From the NCBI GenBank assembly GCA_900541035.1, contig UQIN01000026.1, positions 1 through 29,211 of the forward strand: DNA of 29,211 nucleotides, given 5' to 3'. Each line of letters begins with the position of its first letter. Within the stretch, counting starts at the first letter, position 1. A program made the position numbers and the translations under genes. Below the pieces are notes generated by a model. The model saw only the letters and a program-made list of their open reading frames with translations, was not told the DNA's origin and did not search any database. Below are positions 1 to 9,016 of this stretch, in pieces. Origin of the DNA: an uncultured Collinsella sp. (GTDB lineage: Bacteria; Actinomycetota; Coriobacteriia; Coriobacteriales; Coriobacteriaceae).

Positions 1-80
1 GAGACGGCGAGTTAGCCGGCAGGTCGGCATGTCAATCCTGGTCTAACAGAGCCTTTTTTAATCCCCGTCCCAGAGAAATC

Positions 81-102
81 ATTATGCATAGAAAGTCATA
101 AT
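81..102. promoter_or_regulatory. Inverted repeat in AT-rich region upstream of carA
   Basis: ATTATG (81-86) and CATAAT (97-102) form a perfect 6-bp inverted repeat with a 10-bp gap. They lie in a clearly AT-rich stretch (about 75-135) of an otherwise GC-rich sequence. The rest of 1-150 shows no gene; a T-run at 55-60 could end an upstream transcript, but I see no good stem before it. The repeat could be an operator for a regulator of carAB. It does not match the ArgR box well, so no regulator is named. Confidence 0.25.
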
Positions 103-150
103 TATCATTTCGTAAACATTTCGATGAAATTAACGCCATGAGGCATGCTT

Positions 151-166
151 GCGGTTACAATACCGC
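151..166 (+). promoter_or_regulatory. Probable carAB promoter -10 region
   Basis: TACAAT at 156-161 is a good -10 hexamer, flanked exactly by GCGGT (151-155) and ACCGC (162-166), a perfect 5-bp inverted repeat. A weak -35 candidate, TTAACG at 130-135, is 20 bp upstream, which is longer than usual. Transcription would start near 168, giving a leader of about 50 nt that contains the PyrR-type element. The same 11-mer GCGGTTACAAT occurs upstream of prs on the other strand. Confidence 0.45.
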
Positions 167-182
167 GAGGCCTAACTACACA

Positions 183-213
183 CCTTTAAGCCGGTCCTGT
201 GAGACCGGGAAGG
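183..213 (+). promoter_or_regulatory. PyrR-type RNA binding loop overlapping the carA ribosome binding site
   Basis: Seen: lower stem CCTT (183-186) with AAGG (210-213), an AA-containing bulge, upper stem CCGGT (191-195) with ACCGG (204-208), and loop CCTGTGAG (196-203). Known: PyrR binds RNA hairpins with a terminal-loop consensus close to UCCNGNGAGG and uses UMP/UTP as co-repressor; in mycobacteria such a loop occludes the ribosome binding site. Inferred: because AAGG of the Shine-Dalgarno AAGGAG (210-215) is one strand of the stem, PyrR binding would block carA translation when pyrimidines are plentiful. No transcription terminator follows, so control is probably translational. The pyrR gene is not in this window. 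Confidence 0.75.
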
Positions 214-219
214 AGAATT

Positions 220-1659
220 ATGGCGAACAACCATACCGCGGGCGCTGCCGCCCGCACCTTCGCGCCCAGCGAGCTTTGCCAGCGCATGCTGGCAAAAACC
301 AGCAAGGGCACCTGCGGTCCCTGCATCCTGTATCTTGAGGATGGGACCATTTTTTATGGACGTGCATGCGGCGCCGAGGGCACCGCGACCGGCGAAGTCT
401 GCTTCAACACCTCGCTCGAGGGCTACTTTGAGGTCATGACCGACCCGAGTTATGCCGGCCAAATCGTAACCATGACCTATCCGCAGATCGGCAACTACGG
501 TATCGACGAGACCGACGTCCAGTCGGCCTTCCCCGGCGACGCCGTGCGCCCTGCGAGCGCTCCGGCTATGCGCGGCATGATCGTTCGCGACATGTGCGCC
601 ACGCCTTCTAACTGGCGCTCGGCCGTCAGCGTGCCGGAGTACCTGCGTGCACACGGCATCGTCGCTATCGAGGGCGTCGACACCCGCGCCCTGGTGCGCC
701 ACCTGCGCGACAACGGCTCCAAGATGGGCATTATCTCGACCGAGATCTTCGATGTCGACGAGCTTGCCGAGCGTCTGGCCGCAGCGCCCGCGCTGGTAGG
801 CGAGAACCTGGTCAAGACCTTAAGTTGCCCCGCGCCTCACGAGTTTGCCGCCGTCGACCTGCCTGCCACGCATGACTTTGCGCTTTCGACTGCCGCTCCT
901 GCCCGTCACAAAGTGGTCGCCTACGACTGCGGTGTGAAGCGCGGCATTCTGGAGGGGCTGGTCCGCGCCGGCTGCGACCTTACCGTCGTGCCGTGGGACA
1001 CGCCCGCGAGTGAGGTGCTCGACATGAATCCCGACGGCGTCTTTTTGTCCAATGGCCCCGGCGACCCCGACGCCGTGGTGGAGACCTACGAGCAGGTGCA
1101 GCAGCTGATCGGCAAGGTGCCGGTCTTTGGCATTTGCCTGGGCCATCAGATGATCAGCCTGGCCTGCGGCGCCCAGATGGAAAAGCTTAAATTCGGTCAC
1201 CGCGGTGGCAACCAGCCGGTCATGAACCTGGTAAGCCGTCGCGTGGAGATTACCGCGCAAAACCATGGCTTTGGCCTGCTGTTCCCCAGCCTGGGCAAGC
1301 TTGTCCCCGAGCTTTCCGGCGGCGAGACCGAGCATGCGGCCGATGGAGATCTGCGCGTCTGGGTGCGCTGCGGAATCGCGCCGGTCGTGATGAACGAGCG
1401 CTTTGGCCGCATTCGCCTAACACATGTGAACCTCAACGACGGCACCGCCGAGGGCATCCAGCTGCTCGACGCCCCGTGCTTCTCGGTCCAGTACCACCCC
1501 GAGGCCTCGCCTGGCCCCACCGATGCCCACTATCTCTTTACCGCCTTTACGCGACTCATGGACGGCGAGGAGAACTACCTGGACATCGACACCGCGAAGG
1601 ACCGCCTTGCCGGCTGGAACTTTGCCGAGACCGCCGCGACTGAGACCGAGGAGAACTAA
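220..1659 (+). CDS. carA: Carbamoyl-phosphate synthase, small (glutamine amidotransferase) subunit
   Basis: This subunit hydrolyses glutamine and channels ammonia to CarB for carbamoyl phosphate, the precursor of pyrimidines and arginine; it is cytosolic. The protein has 479 aa. It has the CarA N-terminal domain (after about 30 extra residues) and a class I amidotransferase domain with nucleophile Cys306 in GICLGHQ and His426/Glu428 in the YHPEASPGP motif. ATG 220 is chosen because AAGGAG lies 4 nt upstream; an in-frame GTG at 199 lies inside the PyrR loop. It is longer than the roughly 360-380 aa typical of the family, because of the N-terminal extension and about 36 extra residues after AQNHGF (around residues 352-388). 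carB starts 1 nt after its stop, so the two form an operon. The identity is secure; the role of the extra residues is unknown. Confidence 0.97.
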   Translation: MANNHTAGAAARTFAPSELCQRMLAKTSKGTCGPCILYLEDGTIFYGRACGAEGTATGEVCFNTSLEGYFEVMTDPSYAGQIVTMTYPQIGNYGIDETDVQSAFPGDAVRPASAPAMRGMIVRDMCATPSNWRSAVSVPEYLRAHGIVAIEGVDTRALVRHLRDNGSKMGIISTEIFDVDELAERLAAAPALVGENLVKTLSCPAPHEFAAVDLPATHDFALSTAAPARHKVVAYDCGVKRGILEGLVRAGCDLTVVPWDTPASEVLDMNPDGVFLSNGPGDPDAVVETYEQVQQLIGKVPVFGICLGHQMISLACGAQMEKLKFGHRGGNQPVMNLVSRRVEITAQNHGFGLLFPSLGKLVPELSGGETEHAADGDLRVWVRCGIAPVVMNERFGRIRLTHVNLNDGTAEGIQLLDAPCFSVQYHPEASPGPTDAHYLFTAFTRLMDGEENYLDIDTAKDRLAGWNFAETAATETEEN

Positions 1660-1660
1660 C

Positions 1661-4975
<3,315 letters not shown>

Positions 4976-4987
4976 TGTGACCTGTCC

Positions 4988-5072
4988 GGCCGGGGCGGGA
5001 GGCGGACACTTTCTCTCGGAAACTGGGCTTCGCGAAGTTTTCCGAGAGAAAGGACCGCCTCCCGCCCCGGCC
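4988..5072. repeat. Long hairpin 1 (GCGAAG-apex family)
   Basis: An 85-nt imperfect palindrome. The outer arms of 18 bp are perfect (4988-5005 with 5055-5072, very GC-rich). After a short asymmetric bulge an inner 14-bp stem (CTTTCTCTCGGAAA with its complement) follows. The tip contains CTTCGCGAAG. It begins 12 nt after the carB stop, the usual place for a terminator, but no T-run follows. Its stem sequence is unrelated to those at 5229-5320 and 22873-22973, yet the tip shares GCGAAG followed by CGAG. It could stabilise the carAB mRNA 3' end, act as a terminator without a U-tract, or be a mobile palindromic element. Confidence 0.85.
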
Positions 5073-5145
5073 TGCGGTGACTTGGCTGCACCGTGTGCTG
5101 CCGAAGGGGCTTTGCGCGATGACTAGGGCTGAATAGAAAATGAGT

Positions 5146-5181
5146 GTGGGATCCGCCGTTCATTCGAACGGCGGATCCCAC
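5146..5181. repeat. 15-bp perfect inverted repeat between carB and purE
   Basis: GTGGGATCCGCCGTT (5146-5160) is perfectly complementary to 5167-5181 with a 6-nt loop. No T-run follows on the plus strand. It lies between the two long hairpins in the 438-bp carB-purE gap, where no protein gene is seen. It could be a terminator stem or an operator-like palindrome. Confidence 0.7.
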
Positions 5182-5228
5182 GTTAATAATTCAGCCAACG
5201 TACGTCATGGCAATTCCCGGTAGGTCGA

Positions 5229-5320
5229 GGGTGCCCCGCGGCGGTCTGGTGTTTTCATCTGAACGACTTTGCGAAGCAACCGGAGTGAAGATGAAAACAC
5301 CAGACCGCCGCGGGGCACCC
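5229..5320. repeat. Long hairpin 2, perfect 32-bp arms (GCGAAG-apex family)
   Basis: Positions 5229-5260 are the exact reverse complement of 5289-5320 (32 of 32). The 28-nt centre holds a small nested hairpin, TTGC-GAA-GCAA (5269-5279), which includes the very stable mini-hairpin sequence GCGAAGC. The arms include both a GC-rich half and an AT-rich half (GTTTTCATC). It lies 93 bp upstream of purE and 25 bp before a putative -10 hexamer, so it is not simply a 3'-end terminator of carAB. No known family is assigned. Confidence 0.9.
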
Positions 5321-5344
5321 GCAGACCGCAGGGACGGGAGAAGC

Positions 5345-5350
5345 TATACT
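5345..5350 (+). promoter_or_regulatory. Possible purE promoter -10
   Basis: TATACT is a near-consensus -10 hexamer 63 bp upstream of the purE start. No clear -35 is visible at 16-18 bp. It is followed at once by a small palindrome ACTACT-CTC-AGTAGT (5348-5362) that overlaps the -10 and the likely start site. Confidence 0.3.
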
Positions 5351-5413
5351 ACTCTCAGTAGTTAAGGGTCGCGGATCCGCCGCGTCGCCGCTCTCAACAG
5401 GAGGTCTTTGTTT

Positions 5414-5878
5414 ATGGCAGATCAAAAGCCGGTTGTCGGGATCATCATGGGTTCCAAGTCCGATCTGGGCGTTATGGAAGGCTGCACCGCCGAGCTCGAG
5501 GCGCTGGGCGTGCCCTATGAGCTTGTCATTGCGAGCGCACACCGCACACCGGCGAAGGTCCACGAGTGGGCTTCGACTGCCGCCGATCGCGGTATCAAAG
5601 TGATTATCGCCGCCGCCGGCAAGGCCGCTCACCTGGGTGGTGTCGTGGCTGCCTTTACGCCGCTGCCGGTCATCGGCGTGCCTATGAAGACGAGTGACCT
5701 GGGCGGCATGGATTCGCTGCTGTCGATGGTGCAGATGCCTTCGGGCGTGCCCGTGGCCTGCGTTGCCATCAACGGCGCCAAGAACGCCGCCATCTACGCC
5801 ACGCAGATTCTGGGCGCTTGCGACCCCGAGTACCGCAAGGTTATCGAGAAGATGAAGCAGGAGATGGCCGACGCCTAG
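5414..5878 (+). CDS. purE: N5-carboxyaminoimidazole ribonucleotide mutase
   Basis: PurE catalyses a carboxylation-level step of purine synthesis, converting N5-CAIR to CAIR (class I), and acts as a cytosolic octamer. The protein has 154 aa, normal for a single-domain PurE. It shows GIIMGSKSDL near the N terminus (phosphate and CO2 site), SAHRTP with the catalytic histidine, and the conserved AAHLGGVVAAFTPLPVIGVP stretch. Where many PurE have AGGAAHLPG this one reads AAGKAAHLGG, a variant I know from clostridial relatives. ATG 5414 has AGGAGG 9 nt upstream. Class II PurE would use CO2 directly; presence of purK elsewhere would decide. No purK or purC is adjacent. A sortase gene follows 35 bp downstream on the same strand. 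Confidence 0.95.
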   Translation: MADQKPVVGIIMGSKSDLGVMEGCTAELEALGVPYELVIASAHRTPAKVHEWASTAADRGIKVIIAAAGKAAHLGGVVAAFTPLPVIGVPMKTSDLGGMDSLLSMVQMPSGVPVACVAINGAKNAAIYATQILGACDPEYRKVIEKMKQEMADA

Positions 5879-5913
5879 GCGTTCCGCCGTTTCGCCGCAG
5901 TATAAGGAGAGCC

Positions 5914-6918
5914 ATGTCCGACTATCAGGGAAAACGATTCAAGGCTTCTCAGATTCCCGATCCGTCGAAGCCGGGTGCTGCCAGTGCGGCGCAGCAGGGT
6001 CGGACATCCTCTCCTCAGCAGCCGCGCGCGCCGCGTCCTGTGACGCCGGCGACGCATCGTCGACAGGACGCGCCGGCTGCGTATCGCCCTTCGTCATATG
6101 GCACGGCAAAGAAGCAGGCCCGGACGCCGAGGCAAACGAGCGGCGCGGCGTCCAGCTACACTGAGCCGCCGCGCAAAAAGCGCCGCTCCATTATTCCCAT
6201 TCTGCTCATCATCATCGGCATCGGTCTGATTGTTGCCGCCGCTGCCATCTTTATCAATGCACAGATTGGCTACAAGCAGGCGAGCGAGTCGTATCAGAAA
6301 ATCGAGAAGCAATATGTAAGCGATAAGGACGCCAGCGGCGTGCCGACTATCGACTTCGATGCGCTTGCTCAGACAAACCCCGAGATTGTGGGTTGGATTT
6401 ATGTGCCGGGAACCAACATCAACTATCCCGTGGTGCAGACCAACAACAACTCCAAATACCTCAACACGCTGTTCGACGGTACGGCCAATGCATCTGGGGC
6501 CATTTTCCTGGATAGCGATGACACCGCGCCGGGAATGGTTGACCAGCAGACCACGATCTACGGCCACCATATGAACGATGGGTCGATGTTCAACGTGATT
6601 TCGGATACGACTGACCAGGCAACGTTCGATAGCATTGAATATGTGTACTACATCACACGGGATGCTACGTATAAGCTGCGTCCGCTGGCGACCAAGGTCG
6701 TTGAGGATACGTACTCCAAGGCGCGCACGCCCAATTTTGAGGGCGATGACGGGCTCAAGAACTACCTGTCCGAGATGCTCGACGGTGCCTCTGCCGTGGC
6801 GAGCGATGCCACCGATCGTGCCGCTTCGGCAACCAAGGTCGTGACGCTTGTGACCTGTCGTTCGTTATCGCTGAGCAACACGCGTGCTGTCATGGTGCTC
6901 ACGCCGGTCGAGGAATAA
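5914..6918 (+). CDS. Class B sortase (membrane-anchored transpeptidase)
   Basis: Sortases cut a sorting signal and join the protein to the cell wall or to another pilin. The protein has 334 aa. An N-terminal cytosolic tail of about 90 residues is rich in Pro, Ser, Arg and Gln. One membrane segment follows (about 93-115, IIPILLIIIGIGLIV). The sortase domain (about 145-334) has YPVVQTNNN, catalytic His218 (IYGHHM), Cys315 in TLVTC and Arg324, the usual triad. The AIFLDSDD stretch and the general layout fit class B. ATG 5914 is preceded by AAGGAG. No LPXTG-like substrate gene is nearby, so its target is not known from this window. It lies between purE and a MoaE-like gene, suggesting co-transcription by position rather than shared function. 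Confidence 0.9.
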   Translation: MSDYQGKRFKASQIPDPSKPGAASAAQQGRTSSPQQPRAPRPVTPATHRRQDAPAAYRPSSYGTAKKQARTPRQTSGAASSYTEPPRKKRRSIIPILLIIIGIGLIVAAAAIFINAQIGYKQASESYQKIEKQYVSDKDASGVPTIDFDALAQTNPEIVGWIYVPGTNINYPVVQTNNNSKYLNTLFDGTANASGAIFLDSDDTAPGMVDQQTTIYGHHMNDGSMFNVISDTTDQATFDSIEYVYYITRDATYKLRPLATKVVEDTYSKARTPNFEGDDGLKNYLSEMLDGASAVASDATDRAASATKVVTLVTCRSLSLSNTRAVMVLTPVEE

Positions 6919-6982
6919 GTTGTTCGAAAGTAGCTAAAAAAGCCCCGTTCCAAATTGGCTACTCGACGACGGTAAGGGAGAA

Positions 6983-7402
6983 ATGATGCTCGAGAATGGC
7001 AAAATGATGCCTTCGGTTGATGCTTGGCTGCGCGAGGCCAAGGCCGATTCGTCGGCACCTGCGTGCGGTATGTATCTGACACATAACGGTGTGGTGCGCG
7101 CGACGCCCAAGGCCGAGGCGCGCGGTGTCGAGACCGATGGCGTGGCGCCGGGCCACAAGGTGGGCGGCATGGTGTTTGGCTACGACGCCAGCAAGGTACA
7201 GGCCGCCATCGAGGCGACGCGCGCGATGCCGGGTGTCGGCTATGTGCGCGTGTGGCTGGCAAGCGGCGAGCTTGCCGTAGGTGACGACATCATGCTCGTG
7301 CTCATCGGCGGGGACATTCGCCCGCACGTGGTCGATGCGCTGCAGGCGCTCGTTGGCACCATCAAGAATGAATGCGTGAGTGAGGTCGAGCGCGAGGCGT
7401 AG
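6983..7402 (+). CDS. MoaE-like protein (molybdopterin synthase large-subunit family)
   Basis: The protein has 139 aa, close to the usual MoaE length. The stretch CGMYLTHNGVVRATPK resembles the MoaE strand-turn GAVVTFTGVVRNHN. VRVWLASGELAVGDDIMLVLIGG resembles the MoaE HRVGELAVGD region. MoaE with MoaD converts cPMP to molybdopterin. The C-terminal KKEVPIWKKE-type active-site stretch is replaced by VGTIKNECVSEVER, so only one of the expected lysines is evident and catalysis is doubtful. No moaD, moaA or mogA lies in the window. ATG 6983 has AAGGGAG 4 nt upstream. It follows the sortase gene by 64 bp and ends in a strong terminator. The family call comes from motif resemblance only; it could be a degenerate relative with a different job. 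Confidence 0.6.
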   Translation: MMLENGKMMPSVDAWLREAKADSSAPACGMYLTHNGVVRATPKAEARGVETDGVAPGHKVGGMVFGYDASKVQAAIEATRAMPGVGYVRVWLASGELAVGDDIMLVLIGGDIRPHVVDALQALVGTIKNECVSEVEREA

Positions 7403-7432
7403 AGGCTTGCGTCGATAGAAGGCTCGTTTATA

Positions 7433-7471
7433 AAAATGCCCGCCGGTACGTGTGATACCGGCGGGCATTTT
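7433..7471. terminator. Bidirectional intrinsic terminator
   Basis: A perfect 16-bp palindrome (7433-7448 with 7456-7471). Its core is GCCCGCCGGTA, flanked by AAAA on the left and TTTT on the right, so both strands have a U-tract after the stem. It sits between the MoaE-like gene (plus) and the CmpB-like gene (minus), which converge, and would end both transcripts. Confidence 0.92.
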
Positions 7472-7492
7472 GCGTTTTGGGCGCGGTTGGCG

Positions 7493-8722
7493 CTACACGC
7501 GCGTCGCATCCTTGGGGCTCATGGTCATGCTCTGGAAGCGGTTCTCCATGTAGTCGTTATCGAAATACTTGCCGTAGAACTGCGCGACGGGAATATCCGG
7601 CTCCGTGCCGTTGACGCGCTGGTACCAATAATCGAGCGACTGCAGCGTCATGACGCCATCGACCAGCATAATGATGGTGAAGATGATGGTAGCCGAGTAG
7701 CGGCTCTTCCACGGAATCATGTTGATGAGCTTGAGCAGCCTCGGCAACAGCAGCTTGATCCAGATGAGGCCACCCAGGCCCCACAGGCAGGCGAAGCCCG
7801 TGCAGGTACGTCCGCCGGTAAGGACGGCGAGCGGATCGGGCATGCCAAAGAGCTTCATATGCGAGTAGCTCCACGAGACCACGCCAAACGAGGTCTGCAT
7901 AAACCAGCCCACGAACACCTCAAAGCTTGCGCCGAGCAGCGCGCTCACCAAAAAGATAATGATGGGGTTCTTTTTGTAGAAGCGGTTGAGCACCATGGTC
8001 ATGAGTACGGCGCCAAATCCGTAGATGGGGCTGAAGGGGCCAAACAGCATGCCGGCGCGGTTCTGGTAGACGCCCGGGTCGTCGACCGTCATGTGCCAGA
8101 TGTCCTCGGCGATCAGGCCGAGTATGCAGCAGACAAAGAATACCCAGAACAGGTTGAAGTAGTTGAGCTTAATGTAGCCTTCGCCGGTTTCATCGCGCCC
8201 GAGCATGCCCTCGGCGGCGGCGTCGCGATCGAGCATTTCCTGCAGGCGGCGCTGCAGCTCGCGCTCCTGGCGCAGCGTGGGGTCGACGGTGGCCGAAAGC
8301 GCGACGAGGATGCCGAGCTGGATGGCAGGGCGCAGCAAGAAGGGCCCGATGCCCTGGAGCATCACGTCAACCAAAAGCTCGACGACGGTAAACGCGATAA
8401 GGATATAGGACAGACGGGCAGCGTTGCGGCGCTGGTTTTTGATAAGGTCCAGGCCAAAGATGATCAGGATGACGGCACTGGCAGCCGAGAGCATGATGCC
8501 GGCGACAATCAGTCCGACCGCGACGAGCGTGTTGTCGCCGAGCTTGGCGGCGGCGTTGCCGTTGATGAGCGCGGTGATGACCTGCCACATAAAGGCGCCG
8601 ACCGAAGGGAGCGTGCCCACGCCGGACAGGATGCACAGGACGGCGTACACCTTAATGATGAGGGGGATCTTCTTGACCTCCGTGGCGCTGGGGACGCTGG
8701 GGTCGAGTTCGTTTCGATCCAT
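7493..8722 (-). CDS. CmpB-type multispanning membrane protein (putative ABC-transporter type IV family)
   Basis: The protein has 409 aa. The N-terminal half has four or more hydrophobic segments (residues about 15-145), then a charged region of about 35 residues (TLRQERELQRRLQEMLDRDAAAEG). From about residue 187 it resembles the PF06541 family: WVFFVCCILGLIAED, then GMLFGPFSPIYGFGAVL, and more membrane spans. Members are labelled putative ABC permeases, but their function is not well established and no ATPase gene is adjacent. ATG at 8722 has GAAAGG upstream; a longer in-frame start at 8899 would add 59 residues without membrane character. It converges on the MoaE-like gene and diverges from purF. 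Confidence 0.75.
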   Translation of the reverse strand: MDRNELDPSVPSATEVKKIPLIIKVYAVLCILSGVGTLPSVGAFMWQVITALINGNAAAKLGDNTLVAVGLIVAGIMLSAASAVILIIFGLDLIKNQRRNAARLSYILIAFTVVELLVDVMLQGIGPFLLRPAIQLGILVALSATVDPTLRQERELQRRLQEMLDRDAAAEGMLGRDETGEGYIKLNYFNLFWVFFVCCILGLIAEDIWHMTVDDPGVYQNRAGMLFGPFSPIYGFGAVLMTMVLNRFYKKNPIIIFLVSALLGASFEVFVGWFMQTSFGVVSWSYSHMKLFGMPDPLAVLTGGRTCTGFACLWGLGGLIWIKLLLPRLLKLINMIPWKSRYSATIIFTIIMLVDGVMTLQSLDYWYQRVNGTEPDIPVAQFYGKYFDNDYMENRFQSMTMSPKDATRV

Positions 8723-8904
8723 ATAGAACCTTTCTCGTTTTGCTGTAGGTACAAGGATACGCCGCCGACCTGCTAAAAGACAGGACAAACGACCCAATTG
8801 CAGCAATGTAAGCCCTAGCGGTGGACGAGACGCGTCGCAACGGAAGTATGCGGGATCGTCGGCCCCGAGGCGGTTGCCCAATAAAATGTTTGGCTGCAAA
8901 ACGG

Positions 8905-8910
8905 ATTATA
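8905..8910 (-). promoter_or_regulatory. Possible promoter -10 of the CmpB-like gene
   Basis: The minus strand reads TATAAT here, about 180 nt upstream of the start codon. No clear -35 is seen. The whole 294-bp gap 8723-9016 carries only these divergent promoter candidates and no gene I can support. Confidence 0.3.
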
Positions 8911-8969
8911 AGCTCGGTGGGCTTTTAAAAAGCGCTGTTCATGCGCGGGAGTGCTTGTCTTGCCGTGCG

Positions 8970-8975
8970 TATAAT
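8970..8975 (+). promoter_or_regulatory. Probable purF promoter -10
   Basis: TATAAT at 8970-8975 is a perfect -10 hexamer, 41 bp upstream of the purF start. A TG at 8966-8967 is one base off the extended -10 position. TTGTCT at 8955 is too close to serve as the -35. No purine-riboswitch-like structure was recognised in the short leader. Confidence 0.5.
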
Positions 8976-9016
8976 AGGGCAGGTAACGCCAAATAACGAG
9001 GCTCTGAGGGGATGCC

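Noticed and set aside
81..102. ArgR operator upstream of carA
   Set aside because: The repeat is real but does not match the known ARG box; no regulator can be assigned.
4988..5320. Retron msDNA loci for the long hairpins
   Set aside because: No reverse transcriptase gene lies anywhere near, and the expected flanking inverted repeat structure was not seen.
6929..6963. AGTAGC/GCTACT inverted repeat between sortase and MoaE-like genes
   Set aside because: The arms are only 6 bp with a 23-bp gap, which is expected by chance.
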